The position numbers and the translations under genes were made by a program. DNA of 64,000 nucleotides from positions 1 through 64,000 of the forward strand of contig NZ_JAKSYD010000149.1 in the NCBI RefSeq assembly GCF_022829605.1. Direction: 5' to 3'. The notes under the pieces are model-generated. The model did not search any database. It was not told the DNA's origin and saw only the letters and a list, made by a program, of their open reading frames with translations. This document shows, piece by piece, positions 51,625 to 63,754 of the stretch (position 1 is its first letter; every line of letters begins with the position of its first letter). Source of the stretch: Methylobacterium sp. E-065. Lineage in GTDB: Bacteria > Pseudomonadota > Alphaproteobacteria > Rhizobiales > Beijerinckiaceae.

Positions 51625-52596
51625 TCAGCCCTTCATGGCATTAGCCTTCTCGATCAGCGCCTCGGCCATGCGGATCGAGGCGATGTCGATGAGGCGGCCG
51701 TCGAGCGAGACGGCGCCGCGGCCGGCCTTGGCGGCTTCCTGCATCGCTTCGAGGATGCGGCGGGCCTTGGTCACCTCGGCCTCGGAGGGGGTGAACACCT
51801 CGTTGGCGAGATCGATCTGCGAGGGGTGGATCGCCCACTTGCCCTCGAAGCCCAGCGCCGCGCAGCGGCGGGCCGCCGAGGTGTAGCCGTCCGGATCCGA
51901 GAAATCGCCGAACGGACCGTCGATCGGGCGCAGGCCGTAGGCGCGGCAGGCGATCAGCATCCGATTCTGGGCGAACAGCCACGGGTCCTGCCAATGGGTC
52001 TGGCGGTTGCCGGACTCGTCCTTGTCGGTGAGCACCGAGAAGTCGGGGTTTACGCCGCCGATCACGGTCGAGCGGGCGCGGGTCGAGGCGGCGTAGTCGG
52101 CCACGCCGAACGACATCGCCTCCAGGCGCTTCGACGACTGTGCGATCGCCTCGACATTGGCCATGCCGAGGGCGGTCTCGATCAGCACCTCGAAGCCGAT
52201 CTGCTTCTCGCGCTTCTTGGCCTGCTCGATCTGGGTGACCAGCACGTCGATGGCGTAGACGTCCGCCGGCACGCCGACCTTGGGGATCAGCACCATGTCG
52301 AGCCGCGGACAGGCTTCGACGATGTCGACCACGTCGCGGTACATGTAGTGGGTGTCGAGACCGTTGATGCGGATCATCATGGTCTTGTCGCCCCAATCCA
52401 GGTCGTTGAGCGCCTGGATGATGTTGGTGCGGGCCTTCTCCTTGTCGTCGGGGGCGACGGCGTCTTCCAGATCGAGGAAGATCACGTCGGCGGACGAGGA
52501 CGCCGACTTCTCCATGAAGGTCGGGTTGGAGCCCGGGACGGCCAGCTCGGAGCGGTGCAGGCGCGGCTTGGCCTGCTGGATCAGGGTGAAGCTCAT
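51625..52596 (-). CDS. mcl: Malyl-CoA lyase
   Basis: 323 residues from the ATG at 52596 (MSFTLIQQAKPRLHRSELAVPGSNP), GAGAG upstream. CitE/HpcH-family enzyme that splits malyl-CoA into glyoxylate and acetyl-CoA, closing the serine cycle. Motifs: RSELAVPGSNPTFMEKSASSSADVIFLDLEDAVAP (phosphate and metal binding, Glu-Asp), MIRINGLDTHYMYRDVVDIVE, GFEVLIETALGMANVEAIAQSS and GFEGKWAIHPSQIDLANEVFTPS. Length and sequence fit MclA of Methylorubrum (324 residues). Last gene of the mtkA-mtkB-ppc-mcl block, 162 bases after ppc. Confidence 0.96.
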   Translation of the reverse strand: MSFTLIQQAKPRLHRSELAVPGSNPTFMEKSASSSADVIFLDLEDAVAPDDKEKARTNIIQALNDLDWGDKTMMIRINGLDTHYMYRDVVDIVEACPRLDMVLIPKVGVPADVYAIDVLVTQIEQAKKREKQIGFEVLIETALGMANVEAIAQSSKRLEAMSFGVADYAASTRARSTVIGGVNPDFSVLTDKDESGNRQTHWQDPWLFAQNRMLIACRAYGLRPIDGPFGDFSDPDGYTSAARRCAALGFEGKWAIHPSQIDLANEVFTPSEAEVTKARRILEAMQEAAKAGRGAVSLDGRLIDIASIRMAEALIEKANAMKG

Positions 52597-52758
52597 GGGT
52601 GTTTCTCTCTCCTGGTGACGGTTCTGATGCCGGTGCGGGGTATCCGCTCGGCGGTGAAAGTGGCGCTCGTCAGGCTCGGCGACAGAGTGAGAGCGGATAT
52701 TCGAGGACCGGCGCGTCCCCTCCCCCACTGCGGGCGAGGGAATGCGTCCGTGGTGGCC

Positions 52759-55509
<2,751 letters not shown>

Positions 55510-55532
55510 AGGGCCACCTCGTGGCGCGCTGT

Positions 55533-55647
55533 CTACTCCCCTCTCCCTTGCGGGGAGGGGGTGGGGGGTGGGGGTGGCGCAGGAGGCACCGGAACGCCCC
55601 ATCCTGAGCCACCCCCACCCTCGGTCCCTCCCCGCAGAGGGGAGGGA
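55533..55647. repeat. Large GC-rich inverted repeat between mtkB and ppc
   Basis: Left arm CTCCCCTCTCCCTTGCGGGG..GGGTGGC (55536-55579) and right arm GCCACCCCCACCC..GGGGAGGG (55608-55647), each about 40 bases and partly self-complementary. The arms pair over most of their length through the shared CCACCCCC/GGGGGTGG and CCCTCCCC/GGGGAGGG blocks. Similar short copies are at 30262-30290, 51282-51298, 52721-52740 and 58086-58172. Probably a member of a dispersed repeat family; could attenuate or stabilise the mtk-ppc message. Arm limits are read by eye. Confidence 0.6.
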
Positions 55648-55652
55648 AGGAT

Positions 55653-56543
55653 CTACGCTGCCCGGGCGAGCACGTCAGCGACCGTTTGCCCGAACGAACC
55701 CGGATCCGGCGCCACCGTCAGACCATACGAGCGCATGATGTCGGCCTTCTCGGCAGCGCTGTCGCCGGCCGCCGAGATGATCGCGCCGGCGTGGCCCATG
55801 CGCCGGCCCTTCGGCGCGGTCAGCCCGGCCACGAACCCGATCACCGGCTTCGACATGTTCTCGCGGATCCAGGCCGAAGCCTCGGCCTCCTGCGGGCCGC
55901 CGATCTCGCCGATCATCAGCACCGCATCGGTATCCGGGTCGGTCTCGAACAAAGCGAGGTGGTCGAGGAAGGACGAGCCGTTGATGGGGTCGCCGCCGAT
56001 GCCCACCGAGGTCGAGATCCCGAGGCCGAGTTCCTTCAGCTGGGAGGCTGCCTCGTAGCCCAGCGTCCCCGAGCGGGAGATCACCCCGACATTGCCTGGC
56101 AGGTAGATGTGACCGGGCATGATGCCGAGCATCGCCTTGCCGGGGGAGATGATGCCCGCGCAGTTCGGGCCGACCACCATGGTCCGCTTTTCCTTGGGAT
56201 AGCGGTACAGGTAGCGCTTCACCCGCATCATGTCCTGGGCGGGGATGCCGTCGGTGATCGAGCAGACCAGCCGCAGGCCGGCATCGGCCGCCTCCATGAT
56301 GGCGTCGGCCGCGAACGGCGGTGCCACGAAGGTGATCGAGGTCGTGGCGCCGGTCGCCGCCACGGCTTCCTTGACGGTGTTGAACACCGGCAGGCCGAGA
56401 TGGGTGCGCCCGCCCTTACCCGGGGTGACGCCGCCGACGACGTTGGTGCCGTAATCCAGCATTTCCTTGGCGTGGAACGTACCCTTGTCGCCGGTGATGC
56501 CCTGGACGATGATCGGGGTGGTCTCGTCGATGAGGATGCTCAT
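55653..56543 (-). CDS. mtkB: Malate--CoA ligase subunit alpha (malate thiokinase)
   Basis: 296 residues, ATG start. SucD-like subunit that carries the phospho-histidine intermediate, His251 in MGHAGAIISAAG. It activates malate as malyl-CoA with ATP, subunit beta being encoded by mtkA 14 bases upstream. CoA-binding Rossmann domain: PIIVQGITGDKGTFHAKEMLDYGTNVVGGVTPGKGG, then PNCAGIISPGKAMLGIMPGH and VGVISRSGTLGYEAASQLKELGLGISTSVGIGGDP. The neighbouring ppc and mcl make malate thiokinase a better call than succinyl-CoA synthetase. Confidence 0.95.
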   Translation of the reverse strand: MSILIDETTPIIVQGITGDKGTFHAKEMLDYGTNVVGGVTPGKGGRTHLGLPVFNTVKEAVAATGATTSITFVAPPFAADAIMEAADAGLRLVCSITDGIPAQDMMRVKRYLYRYPKEKRTMVVGPNCAGIISPGKAMLGIMPGHIYLPGNVGVISRSGTLGYEAASQLKELGLGISTSVGIGGDPINGSSFLDHLALFETDPDTDAVLMIGEIGGPQEAEASAWIRENMSKPVIGFVAGLTAPKGRRMGHAGAIISAAGDSAAEKADIMRSYGLTVAPDPGSFGQTVADVLARAA

Positions 56544-56557
56544 GGCGCGGTCTCCCC

Positions 56558-57736
56558 TCAGTGCTTGGTCTTGGCGGAAGCGCAGGCGTCGACCGCCTTC
56601 TTGGCCGCTTCCGCGAGAGTGTCGGCGGTGATCAGATCGAGGCCGCTCTCGGCCAGGATCTTCTTGCCGGCCTCCACGTTCGTGCCGGCGAGCCGGACCA
56701 CCAGCGGCACGTCGATCTTCACCTCGCGGGCGGCCTGAACCACACCCTCGGCGACCCAGTCGCAGCGGTTGATGCCGGCGAAGATGTTGACGAGGATCGC
56801 CTTCACGTTGCGGTCCGAGAGGACCAGCCGGAAGGCCGTCGCGACCCGCTCAGGCGAAGCACCGCCACCGACATCCAAAAAGTTCGCCGGCTCGCCGCCT
56901 GCGTGCTTGATCATGTCCATGGTGGCCATGGCCAGCCCGGCGCCGTTGACGATGCAGCCGATCTCGCCGTCGAGGCCGATGTAGCTGAGGTTGTGCTCGG
57001 CGGCCTGGGCCTCGCGGGGATCACCCTGCGAGGGGTCGTGCATGTCGGCGATGCCCGGCCGGCGGAACAGGGCGTTGTCGTCGAACGACATCTTGGCGTC
57101 GAGCGCCAGCACCCGATCGTCCTTGGTAACGACGAGCGGGTTGATCTCCAGCATGGTGCCGTCACAATCGCGGAACGCCCGATAGGCGTTCATGATCGTC
57201 TTCACCGCGGCCGAGACCTGCTTGATGTTGAGCCCGAGCTGAAAGGCGATCTCGCGCGCCTGGAACTGCTGCAGGCCCACCGCCGGCTCGACCACCACCT
57301 GGATGAGCGAATCCGGCTCGTTGGCGGCGATCTCCTCGATATCCATGCCGCCGCGCTGGCTGGCGATGACGCGGACGCGCTCAGCCTTCCGGTCCAGCAC
57401 GTAGCCGAGGTAGAGCTCACGCTCGAACGGGTCGGCGGTCTCGACATAGACCCGCTGGACCGGCTTGCCCTCGGGGCCGGTCTGGTGCGTGACGAGGCGC
57501 TTGCCGAGGAGGTCCTTGGCGGCGTCGCGGACCTCGTTGTAGGTCCGGCACAGCTTGATGCCGCCAGCCTTGCCACGGGCACCCGCGTGGATCTGCGCCT
57601 TCACGGCCCAGAACGAGCCACCGAGTTCGGTCGCCGCGTAGACGGCCTGATCCGGGCTGAACGCGATGGCGCCTTTGGGAACGGCCACGCCGAAGCTCGC
57701 GAGCAGCTCCTTGGCCTGATACTCGTGAACGTCCAT
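56558..57736 (-). CDS. mtkA: Malate--CoA ligase subunit beta (malate thiokinase)
   Basis: 392 residues from the ATG at 57736 ([20 protein letters not shown]), with GGAGGAGG upstream, the strongest ribosome binding site of this block. SucC-like subunit: ATP-grasp domain with [49 protein letters not shown] and the CoA-ligase half [39 protein letters not shown]. First gene of the operon mtkA-mtkB-ppc-mcl. In M. extorquens mtdA and fch stand just upstream; here there is a 500-base non-coding region with an inverted repeat. Confidence 0.95.
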   Translation of the reverse strand: MDVHEYQAKELLASFGVAVPKGAIAFSPDQAVYAATELGGSFWAVKAQIHAGARGKAGGIKLCRTYNEVRDAAKDLLGKRLVTHQTGPEGKPVQRVYVETADPFERELYLGYVLDRKAERVRVIASQRGGMDIEEIAANEPDSLIQVVVEPAVGLQQFQAREIAFQLGLNIKQVSAAVKTIMNAYRAFRDCDGTMLEINPLVVTKDDRVLALDAKMSFDDNALFRRPGIADMHDPSQGDPREAQAAEHNLSYIGLDGEIGCIVNGAGLAMATMDMIKHAGGEPANFLDVGGGASPERVATAFRLVLSDRNVKAILVNIFAGINRCDWVAEGVVQAAREVKIDVPLVVRLAGTNVEAGKKILAESGLDLITADTLAEAAKKAVDACASAKTKH

Positions 57737-57850
57737 TCGGCGCCTCCTCCGCGGTTCGTTGCCGCCGTTGATGCGCTTCACTTTAGTTGAGTCGAAGGAA
57801 TACGCCCGTCAAATTTTTTGATCTATCGCTTCACGACGCCTTTTTCGCTG

Positions 57851-57880
57851 GCGCAACATCAATCGTATTTGATGCTGCGC
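57851..57880. promoter_or_regulatory. Near-perfect 12-base inverted repeat upstream of mtkA
   Basis: GCGCAACATCAA (57851-57862) and TTGATGCTGCGC (57869-57880) pair at 11 of 12 positions around a 6-base centre. It lies 115-144 bases upstream of the mtkA start. The ATCAA-N6-TTGAT core has the size and symmetry of an operator for a LysR-type regulator. In M. extorquens the LysR-type QscR controls the serine cycle; linking it to this site is an inference. Confidence 0.5.
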
Positions 57881-58239
57881 TGCGGCATACAGAACAACAA
57901 CGAGGCCCAGGCATGATGCACCCGGCCTCGACTGTCGATCCGTGATGCGGGGTTAGAGAGCGGCCGGTTCCATACGGATGTCGAGCGGTCGAGGCCGCCG
58001 GCTCACACGCGCCCTCCCCGCCCGCGTTGCGGGATATGGGCTACACAGATCGAAGGCACCGGAGAAATGCCAGGGCGCGAAGTGTCCCCTCACCCGCGCT
58101 CGGGCTCGCTTCACTGAACTGGCCGAACCCGACCCACTTCCCTCTAGGCCGTAGCCCGCACGGGAGAGGAAAATCACGCCTCCAGCGGCAACGCTAGCGT
58201 CGCTGACGCGTAGCGCGCGGCTCGCCTACGCGGATCTGC
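57881..58239. other. Intergenic region upstream of mtkA, no gene seen
   Basis: About 360 bases between the operator-like repeat and the end of the next minus-strand gene. From 58086 to 58172 it holds CCCCTCACCC.. and ..CGGGAGAGG halves of the GC-rich palindrome family, widely spaced. An open frame of about 70 codons exists on the minus strand at 57953-58177 but has no ribosome binding site and an Arg/Ala/Gly-rich composition; I do not call it. Confidence 0.5.
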
Positions 58240-58539
58240 TCAAAAATCCGCGCCGGGCCAGTCCCCCGGTCCGGGCTCGTAGCAGGTATAGCCGATCAGG
58301 CAGTTCGGGTTATCGCGGGTGGGTCGGAAGGCGCGCTTGGCGATTTCGGTGGGCTCGCAGAACGACCGGTCGCGTACGAACCGGTCGTAGGTCATCCCAC
58401 CGGTGCCCAGGACGAGAGCACCCCGCCCCTGGATCAGCCGGATCGTCTGCTGACAGGTCATCGCCGTACTGGAGGGCCGCGTCTGCGCTCCGACGGGCGT
58501 CGCGGCCAGGATGAGGGCCGCAGCGATCCGGGTCACCAT
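58240..58539 (-). CDS. Secreted hypothetical protein with four cysteines
   Basis: 99 residues from the ATG at 58539 (MVTRIAAALILAATPVGAQT), GAGG 12 bases upstream. Signal peptide of 19 residues. Mature part has Cys at 29, 61, 80 and 86: MTCQQTIRLIQGRGALVLGTGGMTYDRFV, then SFCEPTEIAKRAF and NCLIGYTCYEPG. This pattern recurs in small conserved periplasmic proteins of Rhizobiales that I remember without function. Two disulfides are likely. Confidence 0.7.
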   Translation of the reverse strand: MVTRIAAALILAATPVGAQTRPSSTAMTCQQTIRLIQGRGALVLGTGGMTYDRFVRDRSFCEPTEIAKRAFRPTRDNPNCLIGYTCYEPGPGDWPGADF

Positions 58540-58639
58540 GGCGTTCGTCTGCCTCGATCGTGAGCCATTCGGCTCGGACCTGCCGACAACCCCTGTTCGC
58601 GTGCGTTTATCCCGAAGCAAGGCACCGAAGGCGCGGCGA

Positions 58640-58918
58640 TCACTCCTCGAAGGCTTCGACGTATACGGTTCCGGAATCCTGGCGGCGGGCAGCCTCCTCA
58701 ATCCGGGCGAGTTGCGCCTGGGCCCGCCCGCACGGAAAGCCGTAGCGGGCCTGAACGCGCTCGCTGGCGATGCCGAGCGCGACGCGGCTCAAGCCCACGA
58801 ACTCATCGACCGGGTAGTCCTGCCCGACCGCGAGGTGGTCCTTGATGACCAGCGAGGGCGAGTAGCAGGCCTCGCGGGATCCGTCCGGCCAGCGGATGTG
58901 GAAGCGCATCTCAGGCAT
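58640..58918 (-). CDS. MSMEG_0570-family nitrogen starvation response protein
   Basis: 92 residues from the ATG at 58918 (MPEMRFHIRWPDGSREACYSPS), which overlaps the end of the glycosyltransferase gene by eight bases. The whole sequence, with SLVIKDHLAVGQDYPVDEFVGLSRVALGIASERVQARYGF, matches my memory of the MSMEG_0570 family, small proteins found next to MSMEG_0565-type glycosyltransferases in a conserved gene cluster with a nitrilase. Biochemical function unknown. Confidence 0.75.
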   Translation of the reverse strand: MPEMRFHIRWPDGSREACYSPSLVIKDHLAVGQDYPVDEFVGLSRVALGIASERVQARYGFPCGRAQAQLARIEEAARRQDSGTVYVEAFEE

Positions 58919-60125
58919 CGGTGGGCACCCGCGTGATGTTCCAGGCCGCCGCGCCGGTGGCCGGCGGCACGGCCAATCCCGGTTCCTGCAGGAGCGCCGC
59001 ATAGGCCGGCAGATGCCGCGCCGCGCAGGCCGCCCAGGTATGGACGCGGGCCGCATCGATGCCGGCATTGCGCAGACGGGCGCGCCGCGCCGGCGTCAGG
59101 CTCTCCCGCATCGCCACCGTCAGGGCTTCCACATCCTCGGGATTGACCATCAGGGCCTCACCGGGGGCGAGATACTCGGTGAAGGGTGGGCGCTTGGAGA
59201 CGATGACCGGGATGCCGCAGGCCATGGCCTCCAGCACGGTCTGGCCGTACCCCTCGGCCAGGGACGGAGAGACCAGCGTCGTGCAAAGCCGGTAAAGCCC
59301 AGGCATGTCGGCCTGGGCGACCGGCCCGGTGCGAATCACCGGCTTGCCCGGACCGACCTGCAGGCCGGCGCGTTCCAGCGCGGCACAGCAGAAGGCCTCA
59401 TAACCCGTCGGTTCAGGTGATGACGCCGCGCCCACCACGACGAGTTGCGCCTTCGGGACGCGTCGGTGAAGCGCCGCAAACGCCTCAATGATTGCGAGGC
59501 CGTTCTTGCGTGGATCGAAACCGCCGACGCTCAGGAACACCGGTCCGCGGCCGAGCCCGAGGCGCCGACGCAGGTTCTCGTCGCCGGGCTCCGGATCGGG
59601 CCTGAAGACCGTCCCGTCGACGCCGGTGCCGACCACCTCGGCCCGCGCTCCGTACTCGGCCGCAAGCGTCGCGGCCCAGATTTGACTGAGGCAGAACAGC
59701 TGCCCGGCATCGACGATCGCGCGATCCTGCCATCGGGCCAGTTGCGGGTCCGAGTACATCTCGGTGCGGTGGACCGTGCGCGCGAAGCCGGCGATGAGGC
59801 GCCGCCGGGTCAGCGTCGTCAGCGCGTTGCCGCCGATGCCGCACTGTGCATGGAAGACATCGAAATCGCAGGCCGCGGGCGTCGAGAAATGCGCCAGATA
59901 GTCGGCGATCCGGGCCCCGACCAGCGTGGCCCCGGCGCCGCGGATCGGCTTTGCCGCCACCGACACCACCGGACAGCTGGCATCGCGGAAGAAACCGCGG
60001 CCGGTCGGATCGGGGGCGTGGACCACGGCTTCGTGGCCTAACGCGCACAACGCTTCGCCGAGTGCCAGGGCGTGAACCCCAGTGCCGCGAGGTTCGGTGG
60101 CAGAGGTGAGGATCGCGATGCGCAC
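58911..60125 (-). CDS. MSMEG_0565-family glycosyltransferase (GT4)
   Basis: About 404 residues from a GTG at 60125 (VRIAILTSATEPRGTGVHALALGEAL), the position that aligns with the usual family start; a TTG eight codons earlier is less likely. GT-B fold with HAQCGIGGNAL, FARTVHRTEMYSDPQL, VFLSVGGFDPRKNGLAIIEAFAAL and the E-x7-E motif SLAEGYGQTVLEAMACGIPVIVSKRPP. The following gene is MSMEG_0570-like, which supports membership in the MSMEG_0565-0572 cluster. The other members (nitrilase, radical SAM, FAD protein, acetyltransferase) do not follow here. Confidence 0.85.
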   Translation of the reverse strand: MRIAILTSATEPRGTGVHALALGEALCALGHEAVVHAPDPTGRGFFRDASCPVVSVAAKPIRGAGATLVGARIADYLAHFSTPAACDFDVFHAQCGIGGNALTTLTRRRLIAGFARTVHRTEMYSDPQLARWQDRAIVDAGQLFCLSQIWAATLAAEYGARAEVVGTGVDGTVFRPDPEPGDENLRRRLGLGRGPVFLSVGGFDPRKNGLAIIEAFAALHRRVPKAQLVVVGAASSPEPTGYEAFCCAALERAGLQVGPGKPVIRTGPVAQADMPGLYRLCTTLVSPSLAEGYGQTVLEAMACGIPVIVSKRPPFTEYLAPGEALMVNPEDVEALTVAMRESLTPARRARLRNAGIDAARVHTWAACAARHLPAYAALLQEPGLAVPPATGAAAWNITRVPTDA

Positions 60126-60412
60126 GCTGTCGACCCTGGGACGGCGCAACGCGATTCGCTGTCGGTCCGGACCTCATGCCCAGCGACCCGAACCCCGGTC
60201 TCTGCCGCCCTCTCGGAGACCCGGAGCCCGACACACGCATCGTCCGTGCCGCGGACCGTTCAAGCGGTCGAACCTCAGGCGGATGGCGATCCGCGGGCGT
60301 TAATTTTGTGTTACGAATTCACTTCAGTTTAACAACGCTGGCCGAACGGCCCTTTTCAAATCCCCGTGTGAGACTGTAACCATTGCTCGCGAGTGCCGGA
60401 GCTGTCGGTCCA

Positions 60413-61246
60413 GTGTTCAAGTCCGCGAAAAATCAGTCCTCGAACACACAGGTCGCCCCCCGGTCGGCCCGTGGTATGCTGCGCCGGCTCGGCCTGCTCT
60501 GCGGCCTGCTGGTGATCCCGACGGCGGTGCTCGCCTACGCGGACCTGTTGCCCGAATCGCTCGACCTCCTGGGTATCGATCTGCGCGAAAGCCCGGATCT
60601 TCCGCATGTCGCCCGCCAGATCGCCATCGGTGCACCGTTGAAGATCGTGGCGTTCGGTTCGTCGTCGACCGAGGGCATCGGCGCGTCGAGCCCCGCGAAC
60701 GCCTATCCGGCCCGGCTGCAGACCGACCTGCGCAAGAAGCTGCACGGCATCGACGTGGCGGTGATCAACCGCGGCATCGGCGGCGAGCACGTGGACGACA
60801 TGCTGGCGCGCCTGGACCGCGACGTGATCAAGGCGGAGCCACAGCTTGTCATCTGGCAGACGGGCAGCAACGATCCGCTGCGCGGCGTGTCCGTCGCCCA
60901 TTTTCGCGCCGTCACGGTGGCGGCGATCCGCCGGATCCGCGAGGCCGGCATCGACGTGGTGCTGATGGAACCGCAATGGTGCCCGAAGCTCGAGTCGACG
61001 CCGGGTGCCTCGCGCTTCCTCGAGGCCGTGCGCAGCATCGGGGACGAGCTGGACGTGCCAGTCATCCGGCGCGCCGACCTGATGCACGGCTGGGTGCAGG
61101 ACGGGAAGCTGACCACGAAGCAGCTCTTCGCTTCCGACGGCCTGCACATGGCCGATGGCGGCTACGCCCTCCTGGCCGAGGCCGCGGCGCAGTCGATCCT
61201 GTCGGATGCGGGATCGGTGCAGACACCTGAGGCGGTCGCCGAGTAG
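60413..61246 (+). CDS. SGNH/GDSL-family hydrolase with N-terminal membrane segment
   Basis: 277 residues from a GTG at 60413 with GGAG 11 bases upstream; an ATG at 60476 (MLRRLGLLCGLLVIPTAVLAY) is equally possible and would start at the signal segment. Block I is VAFGSSSTEGIGASS with the nucleophilic Ser; block II Gly is in NRGIGGEHVDDML; block III is WQTGSNDPLRG; block V is DGLHMADGGYALLAE with the Asp-x2-His dyad. An esterase or acetylesterase facing the periplasm. It starts after an AT-rich promoter-like stretch (60300-60345). Confidence 0.85.
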   Translation: MFKSAKNQSSNTQVAPRSARGMLRRLGLLCGLLVIPTAVLAYADLLPESLDLLGIDLRESPDLPHVARQIAIGAPLKIVAFGSSSTEGIGASSPANAYPARLQTDLRKKLHGIDVAVINRGIGGEHVDDMLARLDRDVIKAEPQLVIWQTGSNDPLRGVSVAHFRAVTVAAIRRIREAGIDVVLMEPQWCPKLESTPGASRFLEAVRSIGDELDVPVIRRADLMHGWVQDGKLTTKQLFASDGLHMADGGYALLAEAAAQSILSDAGSVQTPEAVAE

Positions 61247-61363
61247 AGCGAGCCGCAGGTTCCTGGCGAGATCCGGGCAAGATCCCAGGATTGCGGTGAC
61301 GCTCCGGCTGGACGTGGCCGGCCAATCTCCCCATCTCGACGCGATCGAGATCGGAGCCGACCG

Positions 61364-61942
61364 TTGAGCCAGGACACCTTCAGGTACGACGACCGGGGCG
61401 CGGTGCCCCAGATGCATGCCACCACCATCCTGATGGTCCGAAAGGGCGGCCGCGTGGTGCTGGGCGGCGACGGGCAGGTCAGCCTCGGACAGACCATCGT
61501 CAAGGGCAATGCCCGCAAGGTCCGGCGTCTCGCCAAAGGCGCGGTGATCGGCGGCTTCGCGGGCGCCACGGCCGACGCCTTCACCCTGTTCGAGCGGCTG
61601 GAAGCCAAGCTCGAACAATATCCGGGACAGCTGACCCGCGCCTGCGTTGAGCTCACGAAGGATTGGCGCACCGACCGCTATCTGCGCCGGCTCGAAGCCA
61701 TGATGCTGGTTGCCGACCGCGACGTCAGCCTGCTCCTGTCGGGATCGGGCGACGTTTTGGAACCCGAGAGCGGCGTGATGGCCATCGGTTCGGGCGGCAA
61801 CTACGCGCTGGCGGCAGCGCGGGCCCTGGAGGATGGGGATCTCGACGCGGAGGCGATCGTGCGCCGTGCCATGGCGATCGCTGCCGAGATCTGCGTCTAT
61901 ACCAACGGCAATCTGGTCATGGAGGCGCTCGACGGCGCCTGA
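61364..61942 (+). CDS. hslV: ATP-dependent protease peptidase subunit HslV
   Basis: 192 residues from a TTG at 61364 with CGGAG upstream; an ATG at 61412 (MHATTIL) is an alternative. Threonine protease with proteasome-beta fold; the catalytic Thr is in [12 protein letters not shown] (Thr20 in this numbering), so 19 residues would be removed or the later start used. Other blocks: [76 protein letters not shown] and [20 protein letters not shown]. Works with the ATPase HslU, whose gene usually follows but does not here. Confidence 0.95.
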   Translation: MSQDTFRYDDRGAVPQMHATTILMVRKGGRVVLGGDGQVSLGQTIVKGNARKVRRLAKGAVIGGFAGATADAFTLFERLEAKLEQYPGQLTRACVELTKDWRTDRYLRRLEAMMLVADRDVSLLLSGSGDVLEPESGVMAIGSGGNYALAAARALEDGDLDAEAIVRRAMAIAAEICVYTNGNLVMEALDGA

Positions 61943-62083
61943 CTTCTGGCCGACGACGATCCATCGTTGCGGGGGCGCAGCACGGTCGTGCGAATACAGA
62001 TCCATCCGCCCGCGGTCGGTTAACGGCCTCTTGAGCTATCAACGATATTTTGCATCCAACCGAGCCTCTAGGGTTGGAACACT

Positions 62084-63754
62084 ATGAATATCGGCGGGAA
62101 ACTTCTGGGCTTCGTCGGCGCCTGCAGCCTGACGACGCTGGTGGTCGCGGGCGTCGGGGTCGTGACGCTGCGAAGCTTCGAGACCTCCCTATCGAACGTC
62201 GAGAACGCCTCGGTCCGTGCGCTCAACGCAGCGAACTTCAACCGGCTCGCCGCCGAGGTCACGATGGATTCCCGGGGCGTCTACGCCGCCGCCGACCGGG
62301 CAGAGGCGGCGAAATATGCCGCCGGCATCCGGAAGGGCCTGAGCGAGATGGATGCCCTCCGGACCGAATGGGCTCCGCAACTGGCCGAGTCCGAGCGTCC
62401 ACTGTTCGAAACGATGACCCGCAACTTCGAGGCTTACCGCACGCTGCGGAGCGCCCTTGCGGACGCCGGAGAGACGGCCGGCCCGCGCACCGCCGCCGAG
62501 TTGGGCTTCAACGACACCAACCGCGCCAACCGCAAGGCCTTCCAGGCCAGCATCGACACACTGGTCAGCCAGGGACGTGCCGAGATGGCGGCGATCCGGA
62601 GCGATACCCAAGCGCTGTTCCAGGCGCGGACGATCCTCCTTCTGGGCCTCGCGCTGCTCGGCACGCTGATCTGCGGCGCCCTGGGTCTGCTCGTCGGACA
62701 GCGGCAGATCGCCCGGCCGCTGCGCGCGGTCTCGGACGCGATCGAGCGCCTGTCACGGGGCGATCACGCGCTGCCGGCCGTAACGCTCCGCCGCGACGAG
62801 ATCGGTGCCATCTGGACAAGCACGCGGGTCCTCAGTGAGATGCTGCTGAAGGCAGAGGCGCAGCGCCAGGATCACCAGCGCCTGGACGCGGATTCGACGA
62901 CGCGGAAACGCAGCGAGATGGCCGATCTCGCCGATCGGTTCCAGGGCAGCATCGGCGGCCTTGTCGGTCACCTCGCCGGGGCGGCCGCCGGGATGGAGCG
63001 GGCCGCCGCCACGATGGCCGGCAATGCCGAGCGGACAGGCAGCCAGTCGCAGGCCGTGACGCGCGCTGCCGAGACCACGTCGCACAACGTCGAGGCGGTA
63101 GCAGCCGCGACGGAGGAACTCGCCGCCACGGCGAGCGAGATCGGCGTCCAGGTTTCCCAGACCTCGAGCGCGGCCGAGAGCGCGGTCGAGGCGACCCGGC
63201 GCACACGGGCCAGCGTCCAGGCCCTGGCCCGCAGCGCCGATGGGATCGGGCGGGTCGTGTCGCTGATCTCGACAATCGCCGGGCAGACCAATCTGTTGGC
63301 TCTGAATGCCACGATCGAAGCTGCGCGCGCCGGAGAGGCCGGGCGGGGCTTCGCGGTGGTAGCGACCGAGGTGAAGGATCTGGCGACGCAGACCGCCAAG
63401 GCGACCGAAGAGATTGCCGGCCAGATTGCCGCCATGCGCACCGCGACACACGAGGCGGTGGCGGCGATCGAGGAGATCGGCGGCACGATCGAGCAGGTCC
63501 ACGGCATCGCCCTCGGTGTGGCCGCCGCGGTCGAGGAGCAGCAGGTCGCCACACAGGAGATCGCCCGCAGCATCGCCGAAGCGGCGAGCGGCACCCGCTC
63601 GGTCACCGACACGATGGCCCTGGTGCTCGGCGCGGCGAACGAGACCGGCATCAGCGCGGCACAAGTGCTGGAGGCTGCCGCCGACATCGCCCGGCGTTCG
63701 AACGGGCTCGGCGGAGAGGTGGCGGGCTTTGTCACGCAGGTCCGGGCCGCCTAA
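62084..63754 (+). CDS. Methyl-accepting chemotaxis protein
   Basis: 556 residues, ATG start. Inner-membrane receptor: first helix about 8-30, a four-helix-type periplasmic domain about 31-183, second helix about 186-207, HAMP about 208-260 ([25 protein letters not shown]) and a cytoplasmic signalling coiled coil with the hairpin tip [50 protein letters not shown]. The tip is the Rhizobiales-type sequence that binds CheA and CheW. The ligand cannot be inferred. No che genes are adjacent. Confidence 0.95.
   Translation: MNIGGKLLGFVGACSLTTLVVAGVGVVTLRSFETSLSNVENASVRALNAANFNRLAAEVTMDSRGVYAAADRAEAAKYAAGIRKGLSEMDALRTEWAPQLAESERPLFETMTRNFEAYRTLRSALADAGETAGPRTAAELGFNDTNRANRKAFQASIDTLVSQGRAEMAAIRSDTQALFQARTILLLGLALLGTLICGALGLLVGQRQIARPLRAVSDAIERLSRGDHALPAVTLRRDEIGAIWTSTRVLSEMLLKAEAQRQDHQRLDADSTTRKRSEMADLADRFQGSIGGLVGHLAGAAAGMERAAATMAGNAERTGSQSQAVTRAAETTSHNVEAVAAATEELAATASEIGVQVSQTSSAAESAVEATRRTRASVQALARSADGIGRVVSLISTIAGQTNLLALNATIEAARAGEAGRGFAVVATEVKDLATQTAKATEEIAGQIAAMRTATHEAVAAIEEIGGTIEQVHGIALGVAAAVEEQQVATQEIARSIAEAASGTRSVTDTMALVLGAANETGISAAQVLEAAADIARRSNGLGGEVAGFVTQVRAA

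Noticed and set aside
57953-58177. 74-codon frame upstream of mtkA
   Set aside because: No ribosome binding site and Arg/Ala/Gly/Pro-rich composition; overlaps a palindromic repeat.
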